Positions 34,641-45,767 of a stretch of DNA of 64,000 nucleotides are shown piece after piece. The translations under genes were made by a program, and so were the position numbers. The notes beneath the pieces are model-generated. The model did not search any database, had not been told where the DNA came from, and worked only from the letters and a program-made list of their open reading frames with translations. The stretch covers positions 2,169,001 to 2,233,000 of the forward strand of contig CM067585.1 of NCBI GenBank assembly GCA_034336665.1, written 5' to 3'. Source of the DNA: Luscinia megarhynchos (Eukaryota > Chordata > Aves > Passeriformes > Turdidae). Every line of letters starts with the position of its first letter. The stretch's first letter is position 1.

Positions 34641-34796
34641 TGAATCCCTCCCTGCATCCTGCACACACATTGCAGGGCCAGGAGGAGGAGGAGGTGATGG
34701 CTGGTGCCCTGGCTGCCCAAACCTGGCGCTGTGGCTGGGCTGAGACGGGCACTTGGCCACCTTCATCCTGCTGGAACCCACTCCAGCAGCCTGGCA

Positions 34797-35183
34797 TGGG
34801 ATGGCATGGGATGGGATAATGGGATGGGATGGGATGGGATGGGATAATGGGATGGGATAATGAGATGGGATGGGATGGGATAATGGGATGGGATGGGATG
34901 GGATGGGATAATGGGATAATGGGATGGGGATGGGATGGGATGGGATGGGATGGGATGGGATGGGATGGGATGGGATGGGATGGGATGGGATGGGATGGGG
35001 ATGGGATAATGGGATGGGATGGGATGGGATGGGATGGGATGGGATGGGATGGGATGGGATGGGATGGGATGGGATGGGATGGGATGGGATGGGATGGGAT
35101 GGGATGGGATGGGATGGGATGGGATGGGATGGGATGGGATGGGATGGGATAATGGGATGGGATGGGATAATGGGATGGGATGG
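34797..35183. repeat. (GGGAT)n pentanucleotide array
   Basis: About 75 GGGAT units with occasional GGGATAATGGGAT interruptions, the same interruption seen in the larger array at 50394. Confidence 0.95.
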
Positions 35184-35549
35184 ATCCCAGTGCCCTGCAA
35201 GCACAGCAGGAAGCAGCCACTGCTAAAGGAGTGCTAAAGTAGAAACCAAGCAGGGTTCAGGCATGGTGGCAGTGCCAGTCAGGCTCTCCCATCCAAGCCC
35301 TGCACTATCAAACACATCCAAGAGCCAAGGTTTGTGCCCCAAACCTCACCATGCCATGGTGTGGTGCCCACTGTCCCAGTCCACAGATGCCAGCCTGGAG
35401 CCAGTGGTGTCCCCACAGCCCCATGCCCGTCCCTGTGCAGCCTGGGCAGCCCTTCCCATCTCCTGGCACTGCACAGAAAGCGCCTGGCCCTGTGCCTGGG
35501 AGATGCCCCTGGCTCTGCCAGGGTTACAGCCCAGGGATGACCTGGCCAG

Positions 35550-36097
35550 GCTGCCCGGGCTCGGGCTGTGCCAGGCTCCCCAGGTTCAGATTATGCCAGG
35601 CTGCCCGGGCTCAGGCTGTGCCAGGCTCCCCAGATTCGGGCTGTGCCAGGCTCGGGCTGTGCCAGGCTGCCCCAGGCTCGGGCTGTGCCAGGCTGCCCAG
35701 ACTCGGGCTGTGCCAGGCTGCCCGGGCTCGGGCTGTGCCAGGCTGCCCAGGGCTCGGGCTGTGGCAGGCTGCCCAAGTTCAGATTGTGCCAGGCTGCCCG
35801 GGACTCAGGCTGTGCCAGGCTCCGGGGGCTCGGGCTGTGCCAGACTGCCCGGGCTCAGGCTGTGCCAGGCTGTGCCAGGCTCAGGCTGTGCCAGACTGCC
35901 CGGGCTCAGGCTGTGCCAGGCTGTGCCAGGCTGCCCGGGCTCAGGCTGTGCCAGGCTGCCCGGGCTCAGGCTGTGCCACGCTGTGCCAGGCTCGGGCTGT
36001 GCCAGGCTGCCCAGGGCTCGGGCTGTGCCAGGCTGTGCCAGGCTCCGGGGGCTCAGGCTGTGCCAGGCTCCGGGGGCTCGGGCTGTGCCAGGCCGCC
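35550..36097. repeat. About 26-bp minisatellite
   Basis: Core GGCTGTGCCAGGCTGCCCGG with CTCAG/CTCGG; about 21 copies. It runs straight into the CpG-rich island at 36098. Confidence 0.9.
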
Positions 36098-36430
36098 CCC
36101 GCAGTGCCCTCCCCGCCGCACCCATCGCGGATAACGGCACCGCCATCCCCCCGCTCCGCTGCCCGTGAGCGGCTCCGGCCGCAGCGAGCCGGGACGGGCG
36201 GAACGCCGCGGAGCGCGCCCGGCGAGCCCGGCCGCCCCGGGTTCCCCCAGCGCTGCCGCCGAGCAGGGCAGCGCCGAGCCGAGAGCGGCGCCGCACCTGC
36301 AGCCGGCGGCCCGGCCCTGCGACAGCGGGGACAAAAGGCATCGCGGGGACTCCCCGGCCGCCCGCAAGGCGCTGACGCCGCGAGCAGGGAGAGGGCGTCT
36401 GGGGACAGGGCCGGACACGCTGCTGCTGCT
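36098..36430. promoter_or_regulatory. Intronic CpG-rich island
   Basis: Dense CpG in unique sequence (GCGAGCCGGGACGGGCGGAA, GGAACGCCGCGGAGCGCGCC), unlike the CpG-poor flanks. It could be an alternative FOXO6 promoter, the promoter of an unannotated RNA or a conserved element. No start site or first exon is evident. Confidence 0.4.
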
Positions 36431-37224
36431 CGGCAGCACCAAGGGCAGCGTTGCACCGCTGAGAGAGGCTGGGCAGGAAAGGATCCAGCACAGCAATTAC
36501 AGCTCCAAAGCTGACACATTTTGGGGCGTTTCTGCTCCGCGTTCCCTTCATTCGGTTTGGGCAGAGGGTTGGGAGCAGGTGCCAGGCTCGTCCCCAGGCT
36601 CCCCAGCCTGCGCCAGGGTAGGAAAGCTGCCCCCAGTGCCCTCGTGGCACTGTGAAATGCATTTTAAGGAAAAAGAAAAAGGGGTGAGGTGGTCACATAT
36701 CCTCAGCCTAGCCCAGTGAATGGCACTGAGAGCACCGAGCTCGTGGGGTGGCTGCAGGCTCAGCGCTCCTGGGGAGCACCCAGTGAGGCCCAGGAGGGGG
36801 AACCCACACCCTGCCACCCCCACATTGCCCTGGCACTCCTGCAAGGCTGGAGGAGATGCCAGCGATCTCTGGGGCAGCACAGCCACCCCGTGCACGTGGC
36901 CAGGGCTGGATATTGTTTGGGGACCTGGAAAGTGGACAGTGCCACCACCGAGAGCAGAGCAGGCTCCCAGCAGGACCTGGCACGCAGCACCCATCCCCTG
37001 CACACTCCTGGGGATCTCAGCAGCGCCAGGGCTGGGCATGGAGCTGGCACAGCACCACGAATGCCCGTCTCCTCCACAGCCCAGGGCCTGCCTGGCTGCA
37101 GGAGACGAGCTGGACTCCCAGGACAAGGAGTGGGCAGTGCCAGGGGTGCAGGGCCAGCCTGAGCAGAGGAACCCCACGGGGTGGGCGAGCAAAGGGGATT
37201 TTAGGGAAGAAGGGTGAACTTTTG

Positions 37225-37460
37225 AACCCAGAGGCAGGAGATCAGTGCATTACCTTAACACGAGTTAAAAATAACCGTCTCTCTCTGGAAACGAGCCTGT
37301 CTGCAATTACAGCCCGGCGTGTCTGCTCCGCAGCGTCCCCGCGCTGGCGCCGCGCCAGGCGCCTCCAGCCCCTGCTCTCCCCGTGCCACTGCTCCCGCCT
37401 TTGCTGGGCTCTTTCAACTGCTGGGCCCTTTTCTTTCCCCATCCCAAGTAAATCAAAGGC
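37225..37460. promoter_or_regulatory. Candidate conserved intronic element
   Basis: Contains GTGCATTACCTTAACACGAG, TTAAAAATAACCG, TCTGCAATTACAGCC and CAAGTAAATCAAAGGC. Unique and non-repetitive. Confidence 0.3.
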
Positions 37461-38194
37461 ACTCAGTGCCCCAGTGTGGGTTACCCCTTCCCACGCAGCC
37501 ACAGCCTTCAAAAGCACAGTCACGTTGTGTCCCCAAGGATAAACCGTCCCCCGAGGTCCCCAGGACAGGGGGACACTGTCACCAGCCCATGCTCTCAGGA
37601 GGGAGGTGCAGCAGTCTCTAGGAGCCAACCTAAATGTTTCAGGGTCCTCCTCATGCTGCTCTAGCACACCCAACGTGCATCCTCCTGCAAGGCGTGGGTT
37701 GAGATACGTGGGGAGCCCCGGGAACACACGAAGGGAGCACAAAAGGGAACACACAGGGGAATGGGTGAGGGAAAACGTGCCCCTAGAGACTGCAGGGGCC
37801 TGGCAGCATCGCTGCCTGCACCCCTGGGATCTGCCCAGCCCCACAGGCAGGTGTCTGTCAGCACCAGGGGATCCGGGTGGAGCCAGCCCCCCGCCAGAGT
37901 CCCGGGCTGTCTGGGAAAGCTCCTCAGCCCCACAGGCCCCAGGGAGCAGGAGCTGGGCTGCGCATCACTGCTGCATCACTGCTGCATCACTGCTCAGTGT
38001 GTACAAAGTGCCCCCAACCCAGTGGAAAAGCCCAAGAGCCACCCTGCTCCAAGGCTGCTGGCATGGAGGGATGCAGGGAGCGGCACGGGGGTCCTGGGGA
38101 GGGGAAGAATGAGCCCCTTGCTGACAAAGTGCCCACCAGCCACACAGACCCCACTCTGCTGCTGACCCCCACCCCACAGGACACCAGCAGTCCC

Positions 38195-38290
38195 AGGGGT
38201 GGACATCTCCTGGTGGAATTTGTCCCTGCCCGTGGCAGGGGGTTGGAACAAGATCCTCAAGCCCAAAGCAGTCTGATTATGATTCTGTGG
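38195..38290 (+). mobile_element. CR1 LINE 3' fragment
   Basis: Short tail: GTCCCTGCCCGTGGCAGGGG, then CAAGCCCAAAGCAGTCTGAT and a final ATTCTGTGG octamer. Confidence 0.65.
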
Positions 38291-38405
38291 CAGCTCCCGG
38301 GAGGCAGCAGCTCGGGATGCCCGGGGATGCTGGAGCATCCCTGCGGGGAGGGAAGGCACCAGCCTCCCTCGGGGGTGCCCGGACTCCCCGCCCAGCGCCG
38401 GCTGC

Positions 38406-38434
38406 CGCCTCCTCCTCCTCCTCCTCCTCCTCCC
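38406..38434. repeat. (CCT)n microsatellite
   Basis: About nine CCT/CTC triplets, directly before a candidate conserved element. Confidence 0.9.
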
Positions 38435-38435
38435 C

Positions 38436-38605
38436 GGCGCGGGTGAAAGCGAGCTTTGTGCCGGGGCTTTCAGTTCCCCTGGCTGGCACCCGGCCAAGGC
38501 AGCACATAATAATGAACAGATGCTGTCCAAAATGAGCCTCAGCAGCAGACAGGCGAGCCTCCGCGTGTCCTTCCGTAACCCAAAGTGCCTCTCACCTCGG
38601 CACTC
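38436..38605. promoter_or_regulatory. Candidate conserved intronic element
   Basis: Unique stretch with GGTGAAAGCGAGCTTTGTGC, GCACATAATAATGAACAGAT and CCTTCCGTAACCC, flanked by a CCT microsatellite and ordinary GC-rich intron. Confidence 0.3.
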
Positions 38606-39059
38606 CTCGGCACCCGCGCTGGGGCCGGCGGAAGGGGCAGGAGAATCAGAGGTAATGTGAGCTGGGAGCCCGCTGTGCTGGGTGCAGCTGCCTCCCCACA
38701 GGCAGGGTCGGGGTGCAGTGGGGTGTCAGGGCAAGGGGACACCCAGATCCAGCTCCAGAGCCTCCCCAGGGCTGACTCTCACAGTGGCTGTGAGGCCTGG
38801 GATGAACTGCAGGGATGGAGGGGACAGCCTGGGGAGGGGGTCCAACCATGCCCAGACCCTTTTGATGCACGGGGAGGGGACATTGATCCTCTTCCTGCAA
38901 ATTCCGTGCAAGGACCCAGAGGGGACAGGAGTCCAACCTCATTAAGCCCCAAGGGCTTCCCAGTGCCAGCAGCACCCCAGTGAGGGCCCCACTGGGATGG
39001 GAAGCCTGGCCAAGGAGCCCCAGCTCACTCCCAAAACACACCTGGCCCGATCCAAGCCT

Positions 39060-39440
39060 CCCTAAAAAATATTTTCGAGGTTTTTTAATTACCAGATCCA
39101 TTTCCTAGCCCAGGATGGTGGTCTCCTCCCATCCCAGCACCAGGAAACAGAGGGAGGGATGCACACAGGGATCCACGGGGGCAAGGATGGTGAGAATGCC
39201 AGGCTGCAAGTGCTCTTCTAGTCCACAGGATCTTAACTGTAGTTTATATTCCAGTGGTTATTAAAAATAAAGGGGGAAGTGGGGGGAGGAAGCTAAGAGC
39301 AGAGCAAGCTGTTCATTTGGAGCCTTTCCCTGGGGTTTAATAAAGCCCCACTCGCTTCTGTAGTATCATTTTTATGCTATCATAAAGCTGGACCATTTAG
39401 CAGGTTTGTGTTACTTCAGCAGTTAGCACTGCATGAGAAG
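39060..39440. promoter_or_regulatory. Candidate conserved intronic element
   Basis: AT-rich unique sequence with GAGGTTTTTTAATTACCAG, CTTAACTGTAGTTTATATTC, GGTTATTAAAAATAAAGGGG and ATCATTTTTATGCTATCATA. Absence of repeat character suggests constraint. Confidence 0.35.
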
Positions 39441-40307
39441 CGATTCCAGAAAAAGGGAGAGAGGGGGAAAAAATCAGAAGATGAAAACCTCCAAAAGGAG
39501 AGAGCAAAATGAGGGGGGGAGGAGGAAAGGGGATTCCTCCCAGCCACAGCAGTAGCACTGCAGCACATCAGGGGGTGTGAGTGGGGTCCTCCATCCCTGG
39601 GCAAAGCTGGGGCAGGTGGGGACAGAGCCCCCATGGCAGCACCCAGAGAGACCCTGCTGTGCTGTGGGAAAGGGTGAGGGGATGCCAGGGAACAGGAGAG
39701 GCAGGGTGGGTGATGCAGCAGCTGAAGCAGAGGGCTCCCCGAGTGCAGGAGCTCCCCGAGTGCAGCAGCCCCTCTGTCCCAGCCCAGGGCAGCACTCCGG
39801 GGAGCACCAGGCTCTCCCTGCTGCTGGAAAAATCTCCATATATGGAGAGGATGGGATCCGTGACCGAGCTGAGCTGGCCCAAGGGGAGCCCCGAGCGGCC
39901 AGGCTGCGCTCAGCCAGGTCCTGGCTGTGCCCTGCCAAGCCCCCTGAGCCAGCTGCTAGCCACACTGCTGAGCCCAGCACAAACAGGAGCGAGCCAGGCC
40001 ACCCCATCCTCCCTGAGACTGCACCCTTCACTGCTGTGCCACCCCACGGCAGCACCCACACCCCCGTGGTGCTCCCTTCCCAGAGGGGAGAGTCACCCCC
40101 ACGGCTCCCGGGGCTGGGCTGGAGCCTCTCCAGCCACACTGGGCAGGGCTCCAGAGGCGCCGTCCCCATCCCAGAGGGGAAGGGCAGGGCAGTGAGAGAG
40201 CCACAGAGGCAGGAGCTGCTCCCTGGAAGGATCCTCTGGGGTGCCCAGCCGGACCCTCCCTCTTGGCCATAGCTCAGGGGTCCACAGAGCAGCAGGGAGG
40301 GGAAGCA

Positions 40308-40737
40308 GCCTGGTACCCCAAAACCCCCAGGCAGCAATGAAAACTCTGACCAGGCTCCCACTCACACACCATTTCCACACCTTTTCCCCCTGGTACCCCA
40401 AACCCCCAAACCCCCAGGCAGCAATGAGAACTCTGACCAGGCTCCCACTCACACACCATTTCCACACCTTTTCCCCTGGTACCCCCAAACCCCCAGGCAG
40501 CAATGAGAACTCTGACCAGGCTCCCCACTCACACACCATTTCCACACCTTTTCCCCCTGGTACCCCAAACCCCCCAAACCCCCCAGGCAGCAATGAGAAC
40601 TCTGACCAGGCTCCCCACTCACACACCATTTCCACACCTTTTCCCCCTGGTACCCCAAACCCCCAAATCCTCAAGCAGCAATGAGAACTCTGACCAGGCT
40701 CCCACTCACACACCATTTCCACACCTTTTCCCCCTAA
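40308..40737. repeat. About 80-bp minisatellite, 5 copies
   Basis: Units carry CTGGTACCCCAAACCCCC, GCAGCAATGAGAACTCTGAC and ACACCATTTCCACACCTTTT. They differ by only a few bases, so the expansion is recent. Confidence 0.9.
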
Positions 40738-40859
40738 TTCCTTTCCGTTGTGCCCTGCAGGAGGACGCTGGCACTGGGCAGGGGGGTGTCTCTGCAGGGC
40801 AGCCCCAGCCCCCACGCCACCCACCCGGCAATGGAAAGGAGGAGGAGGAGGGAGGGCTG

Positions 40860-41115
40860 GGAAATTAAGGTTTTCAGCGCTGTCAGAGCCGCATCAAACA
40901 GGCATCCACCAGCTGATGGCTTGATTGTTATATTTTGGATGTCAAACCGGAGCAAGCACAGCCCTTTAGAATGCATCAGTGCCGCTGCCTTTCTGACGGA
41001 GGGTGTTGGTTTCCCATTAACAAGAGGAAAGCGTGAGCTGGAGCAGAAAACTTCAAGCGCTTTGGAATTGATAAAATAACAACTCCCTAATTAAGCAGAA
41101 CTGTCAGTCAGCGGG
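40860..41115. promoter_or_regulatory. Candidate conserved intronic element near exon 1
   Basis: About 2.8 kb inside the intron from exon 1. Motifs include GGGAAATTAAGGTTTTCAGC, GGCTTGATTGTTATATTTTG, AGAATGCATCAGTGCC, TTCCCATTAACAAG, TTGATAAAATAAC and CCCTAATTAAGCAG. Its compact mixture of homeodomain and SOX-type cores is what vertebrate enhancers look like; activity is not shown. Confidence 0.45.
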
Positions 41116-41332
41116 CGCCCGCTGCCCTGCATCGGGAAGCAGCAGCAGCTCCTGGTGCACAAGCCAACGAGCCAGCTCAGCCTGCGGGGGATGCACTTCC
41201 CGAGGATCAGCAGCCAGAGCACCCCCACTGCTCCCCATCAGACCCCGACAGGTCCCAGTCCTGGTCCCAAGGCTCAGCATGGCCGAGGTGTTTGGGTTCT
41301 GCCCCTCAGTCTACCTCACCATCAATGATGTG

Positions 41333-41480
41333 GCTGCCCCAGCCCTGGAAGGGACCACGGGCAAGTTGGACAGGGCTTGGGGTAGTGGAAGGTGTCCCTG
41401 GCCGTGGCAGGGGGTGGAGTGAGATGAGCTTTAGGGTCCTTTCTAACCCAAACCATTCCAAGAGTATGATTTTATGAAAG
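41333..41480 (+). mobile_element. CR1 LINE 3' fragment
   Basis: Contains GGAAGGTGTCCCTGGCCGTG, GATGAGCTTTAGGGTCCTTT and CTAACCCAAACCATTCC, ending in decayed octamers. Confidence 0.75.
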
Positions 41481-41719
41481 CATGTAATGCAATGCACAGC
41501 CTGCTGGAGAAGGAGAGGCCTGACCCCAAAATGTAACCCCTGCCAACAGCCTTCCCTTTCAAGAGACAACCACCAGCCTAGGGCACACATTCCTGACAGA
41601 CACATCAGACACCACAGCCCGGTGCACATTCAGCATCCCACTGCCAGCTGGATTCAGGAAGGGTCTGGCTGTGAAGGTTCCTCCAGGGCCAGAGCAAGGC
41701 AGAGAGGCTTTGGAGAAGT

Positions 41720-41865
41720 CAAGAGCGGGATTTGAAGCGTTCAGCACCAGGCTGAACATGGCTCTGGGCAACCTGGTCTAGTGGAAGGTGTCCCTGCCCA
41801 AGGCAGGGTGGGATGAAAAGGTCTTTAAAGTCCCTTCCAACCCAAGCATTCCGTGTTCCCACAAA
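41720..41865 (+). mobile_element. CR1 LINE 3' fragment
   Basis: A second, slightly different CR1 tail about 250 bp from the previous one: GGGCAACCTGGTCTAGTGGA, then GTGTCCCTGCCCAAGGCAGG and CCCTTCCAACCCAAGCATTC. It looks like an independent insertion rather than a duplication, because the upstream parts differ. Confidence 0.75.
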
Positions 41866-43881
41866 GAGCAGCAGCACAGCCAATGCCCGTGGGGACACTG
41901 GGCCCTCAGCCAGACCCCCCCAGAGCCCCCATCCTGCTCTGTCCAGCACCAAGAGCCTGTGAAAGAACCAAAGAAGCAGCAAGACCTCACTGCGACCCTG
42001 CTGTGCTGGGCAATGAAAAGCTGCAGCCCTGCCATGCTTCTGCCAGGCCTGGGGCCAGAGGGAAAGCCACTGCCAGTCCCCCTGGGGGAGGGGACACCGA
42101 GGGGGTTTGGGCAGGGGACAGCCAGGAGGGACCACGGGCTGTGGGGAAGCTGTTTAACCCCTGACATGCTGCCTGCCCCCGCAGCACCAGCAGCAGCGGG
42201 GCACTGGGCACTTGCAGCACCAGGAGAGGCCCCAGGGCACCCTGCTCTGCCCAGCCCAGCCTGCACGGGGCAGTCCTCAGCCCAGCTGGGGGGCTCACAT
42301 GCCAGGAGGGACGAGCCCCAGGCAGCAGAGCCACCTGCCCACAGCCCAGGCAGAGGCGCTCCAAGCCAGGGATGGGCCAGGGAAGGGGAGAGCATCCCAC
42401 GAGAGACTGACACAGGAGAGCCCCCTGAGCAAGCAGCCCCTGAAAATGGCCCTGCTGGACTCTGAGCCTGTCCTCCCCCCTTGCACACCACGCAATGTGA
42501 AGCCACCAGTGACACGTGTGACTGCCTGGGAATCCCTTCACTCCTCATCCCAGCCCTCCAGCCCCGGTCCAGAGCCCTGGCACGTCTCTGTACCCCTCAG
42601 TGTATGTCCCCTGCTGTCCCCAGTAGTGCAACCATTGAGAGACCCTTTCCCCAGCACGTGCCTGGGCTGTGCAGGTCTCAGCCCAGCTGGAGGTTTGAGA
42701 GGCCCCACACAGGCACCACCTCCTGCCACCTCCACAGCCCTGCTGCCCTTCCCGCACGGGGGGACACCGGCTGCCCCCTATCCCACTCAGCCCACCCGGA
42801 GCGGGTGCCCAGCCTCCACACAGCAGCAGCTCCCACAGCCCCGGCACAGGTGCCACACAGTCCAGCCTTCCTGCCCCAAAAGAGCCCCGTTTGCACCCAA
42901 AAAGGATCCTCTGGGTGGGCCGGATCTGGTTGCCACCAACAGAGCAAGGATATGCGTGCCAGGGCCACTGGCTGGTGTGGGAGCCCCCAGAGCTGGTGAC
43001 ACACTAATCACACTGGAGGTGACAGGGCTTAGGGGAGGACTTAAGAGAAACCGGCTCCTTTTTACTGACACCATCTGGACACAGCCGATCTCTTCCCCCT
43101 TGTCAGTGCAGAGCCCAGCCAGAGGGGCAGGGGCTGCGGCGACCCCAGACCCAGCACCCCCCGTGCCCTCGCGGGGGCCGGGATCGCCGCTGCTATGGAT
43201 CCCCTCTCTCGCAGAGAGGCGAATACCGCCCGCGCCAGGGAATCCTAACGAGCCCACAGTGCCAGCCAAGCCCAGACCGGGGAATGCCGGCTCGGAGCCG
43301 CAGGGACCGTCGCTGCCTGCCCGGCCCCCGGGAGGGGGACGCGGCCCCGGGAAGGCGGGGGCTGAGCCGGCGGGGACGCACCGGGTAAAAGCCAGTCCGG
43401 AGCCAGCTGTCGGGGACAGCCCTGCCTCCGGCTGTCCTGCCGGCCACACAGGCACCTGCCACGGCCGGGGTCCCCTCGGCAGGGCCAGGAGAGCTGCAGC
43501 GGCGGGGTTACCATTCACGGTACCCGTACTCGGGGCTGGCACTCACTGGCTCGCCGGGGACAGCCGCCCGCGACCCCGCTGCTTGCCGCCATCCCTCGCC
43601 CCGACCTCCCGGGGGACGGCGGCACCGCTCCGACCCTCAGCCCGCAGCCGGCGGGTGACACAGGGACAAGCTCACCCCGGTTCCAAAACACAGCACCACG
43701 AGGTGCTCTACCCAAAACTTGACCGAGCCCTTATCTCCCCAACTGTGAGGACGGCGGGGATCCTCCAAACCTCCCCGCCAGCACCAAGCTCCGGCTGCCC
43801 CGGGAGAAACCTCCACGTTCCGGCACACCTTCGGGAGAGGGGGCAAAGTTGCGCTGGGGTTGGGGTCAGGGGGTCAGGTAC
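41866..43881. other. Intron next to exon 1, no features seen beyond the donor
   Basis: GC content and CpG density climb toward exon 1 from about 43150. A plus-strand open frame crosses this region, but nothing in its translation looks like a protein family. Confidence 0.5.
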
Positions 43882-44310
43882 CTTCCAGCCGGCGGAGCTG
43901 TTGCTGTCTCCTTTATCCTTAAAGTACGGGACGTATCGCACCATCCAGTCGTAGATCTGGGAGAGGGTGAGGCGCTTCTCCGGCGAGCTCTCGATGGCTT
44001 TGGTGATGAGGTCGGCGTAGGAGAGGTTGCCCCAGGCGTTGCGCCGGGAGGTCTTGGCCTTGCGGAGCTGCCCCACATCCGCGCCGGGCGGCGGCGGGGG
44101 AGCGGCGGCGACTCTGCGCTCCACCGGGGCCACCGCGTTCTCCGCCCCGTCCCCGCCGGCCGCCAGCGCCGGGGTTCCCCCCGCGCCCCCATCTTCCTCC
44201 TCCGCCGCCAAGTCGGGATGGGGGAGAGGCCAAGTGCAGGAGCGGGGACGGCTCTGCGGCTCGAAATCCGGGTCGATCTCCACCTGATGCGCCTGGAGCT
44301 TTTCTTCCAT
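43882..44310 (-). CDS. FOXO6: FOXO6 exon 1 (coding part): N-terminus and first half of forkhead domain
   Basis: Codes for residues 1-143 of forkhead box O6, a nuclear transcription factor of the insulin/PI3K-AKT pathway. The start is the ATG at 44310-44308 in strong Kozak context (ACCATGG). It begins MEEKLQAHQVEIDPDFEPQS, which I recall as the FOXO6-type N-terminus. The first AKT/14-3-3 motif RPRSCTW puts the phospho-acceptor at T26. An acidic and Ala/Pro/Gly-rich linker (about 35-80) leads to KAKTSRRNAWGNLSYADL, the start of the forkhead domain at about residue 91, with helices 1 and 2. The exon stops after GDSNSSAGWK at a GTACCT donor (intron starts at 43881), the intron position shared by vertebrate FOXO genes. 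The frame stays open upstream to an ATG at 44391, but that extension does not look like family sequence and is probably 5'UTR. Similarity to FOXO3/FOXO1 is also high; the N-terminus and C-terminal tail favour FOXO6. Confidence 0.95.
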
Positions 44311-45760
44311 GGTCGCCTCCCCGCTGCCACCCCACAGCCCCCCCCCGGAGTTACGGGCGGTTGCCGCCCAAAAAAAAAACCCCAAACACACAACAAAAAA
44401 CCCAAAATCTCGAGAGGGAGAGGAGTGCGAAGGCGGGCTCCCTGCCCGGCTGGAGAGGAGAAGAGAAGGAGGAGGCGCTCGGTGCGCGGTCCTGGCAGGG
44501 GGAGCCCCGAGTCCGGGGGAGCCCCGGGTCCGGCGGCTCTAGGAGGCGGCTGTGCCGGGCGCCGCGCCGGGAGCGCCGAGCCGGGGCACACGCTGCATGG
44601 TCCTCGGCCGCCTCTCCAGTCCGGCCCGAAGCGGGGGGGGTGTTTTTTGGTTCGGATTTGGTTTTGGTTTGGTTTTTACCAGCCGCGGAGCTCCGGAGCG
44701 GTTCCCGGCTCGGTAGCCAGCGGGGCGGCTGCGGGCGGGCAGGGCGCGGGGGCGGCCGCATCCATCGGACTGGCGGCGCGGTCACGCAGCAACAGATGAA
44801 CCGGAGCGAGCGGCGGCGGGCGGCATCCTCGGCCGGGGAGAGCGGCGGGCTCCGGGGCCGGCCGGCGGGGCACCTAAGCGGGGAGAAGCGGGACGGATAT
44901 CGCGGGGAGCCCCCGGCGCGGCGGGCGCAGCCTCCCGCGGGCGGCCCGGCGCTAGGTCGGGCGGCGCGGCGGAGCCATGCTGGCGGGCGGCACGCACCTG
45001 ACAGCGCCGGCGAGGGCGGCGGCGGGCGGCTCCCGCCCCTACGCCCCCCCGCTCCGCTTCAGCGGCCGCGCACCTGCCCGCCGCCGCCGCCGCCGCCGCG
45101 CTGCCGCCACGGCGCGGGCGGGCCACATGCTGGGGCGGCCGCGGCTCGCTCGCTCTGCCGCTCGTCCGTTCGCTCCCTCCTTCCCTCCCTCCGCCGTGCC
45201 CGTTCCCGAATGCGGGCGCCGCCGTGACACAGGGGGAGGGCCCGGAGGGGCGGGGGGAGGGCGGGGGAGGGGAGTGCCCCCGCTCCTGGCGGGCAGCGGC
45301 GGGGCGGGACGGAGCGCAGCGGAAAGCTCCGGCCCCGCGCTCCGGCACCGCGCTGCCCCCGCCCGGCCCGGGCCGCGACCCCCGCCCGGCCCCGCCGAGC
45401 CCCACGTGCGCCCCGGGCGCCCCCCATTGTTGCCCCGGGCCGCCGCCGCCGCCTCATTGGCTGGAGGGGCCCGCTGGCCACGCCCCCCCGTTGCGCTGAT
45501 TGGACGGGCGCCGGCGGGACGCTCCGCGCGCGGGGGGGATGAACGGGGGAGCGGCCCCGCGGGTGACGTCACGGGTGCCGGCCGGCCGGCTGCATCCGCG
45601 CGTCACCCGGGGCAACGCGGCCGCGCGCCGGGACACGCCCCTTTACTACGGGCCACGCCCCCGCCGCGGCCCCGCCCCCGCAGCGCGGCCGGGGAGACCC
45701 CGCGCGGGCCCCGCCCCCGGGAGGACACGCCCCCTGGCGCGGACACGCCCCCCGCCCACG
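44311..45760 (-). promoter_or_regulatory. FOXO6: FOXO6 5'UTR and CpG-island promoter
   Basis: A very CpG-dense block upstream of the start codon that continues into exon 1. In or near it are two inverted CCAAT boxes (ATTGG at 45456-45460 and 45499-45503), a consensus CRE TGACGTCA at 45564-45571, a CACGTG E-box at 45403-45408, a GCC trinucleotide run at about 45079-45099 and many GC boxes (45475-45490, 45640-45740). No TATA box is evident. The transcription start cannot be placed from sequence; the 5'UTR may be several hundred bases or more. Confidence 0.7.
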
Positions 45761-45767
45761 TTGGGGG

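Larger units (their letters stand above)
5249..43881 (-). other. FOXO6: FOXO6 intron 1 (38.6 kb)
   Basis: Bounded by a GTACCT donor at 43881 and a CCCCGCAG acceptor next to 5248. It splits the forkhead domain between AGWK and NSIRHN, as in other FOXO genes. I saw no additional coding exon. Its contents are listed separately: minisatellites, CR1 pieces, one LTR, a CpG-rich island and several AT-rich candidate conserved elements. Confidence 0.9.

Noticed and set aside
42212..43954. 580-codon plus-strand open frame near the FOXO6 promoter
   Set aside because: GC-rich sequence has few stops by chance. The translation has no recognisable domain and overlaps exon 1 in antisense.
44311..44391. Upstream in-frame ATG giving a 27-residue N-terminal extension of FOXO6
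   Set aside because: The extension does not resemble FOXO proteins and the ATG at 44310 has both the family N-terminus and a strong Kozak context.
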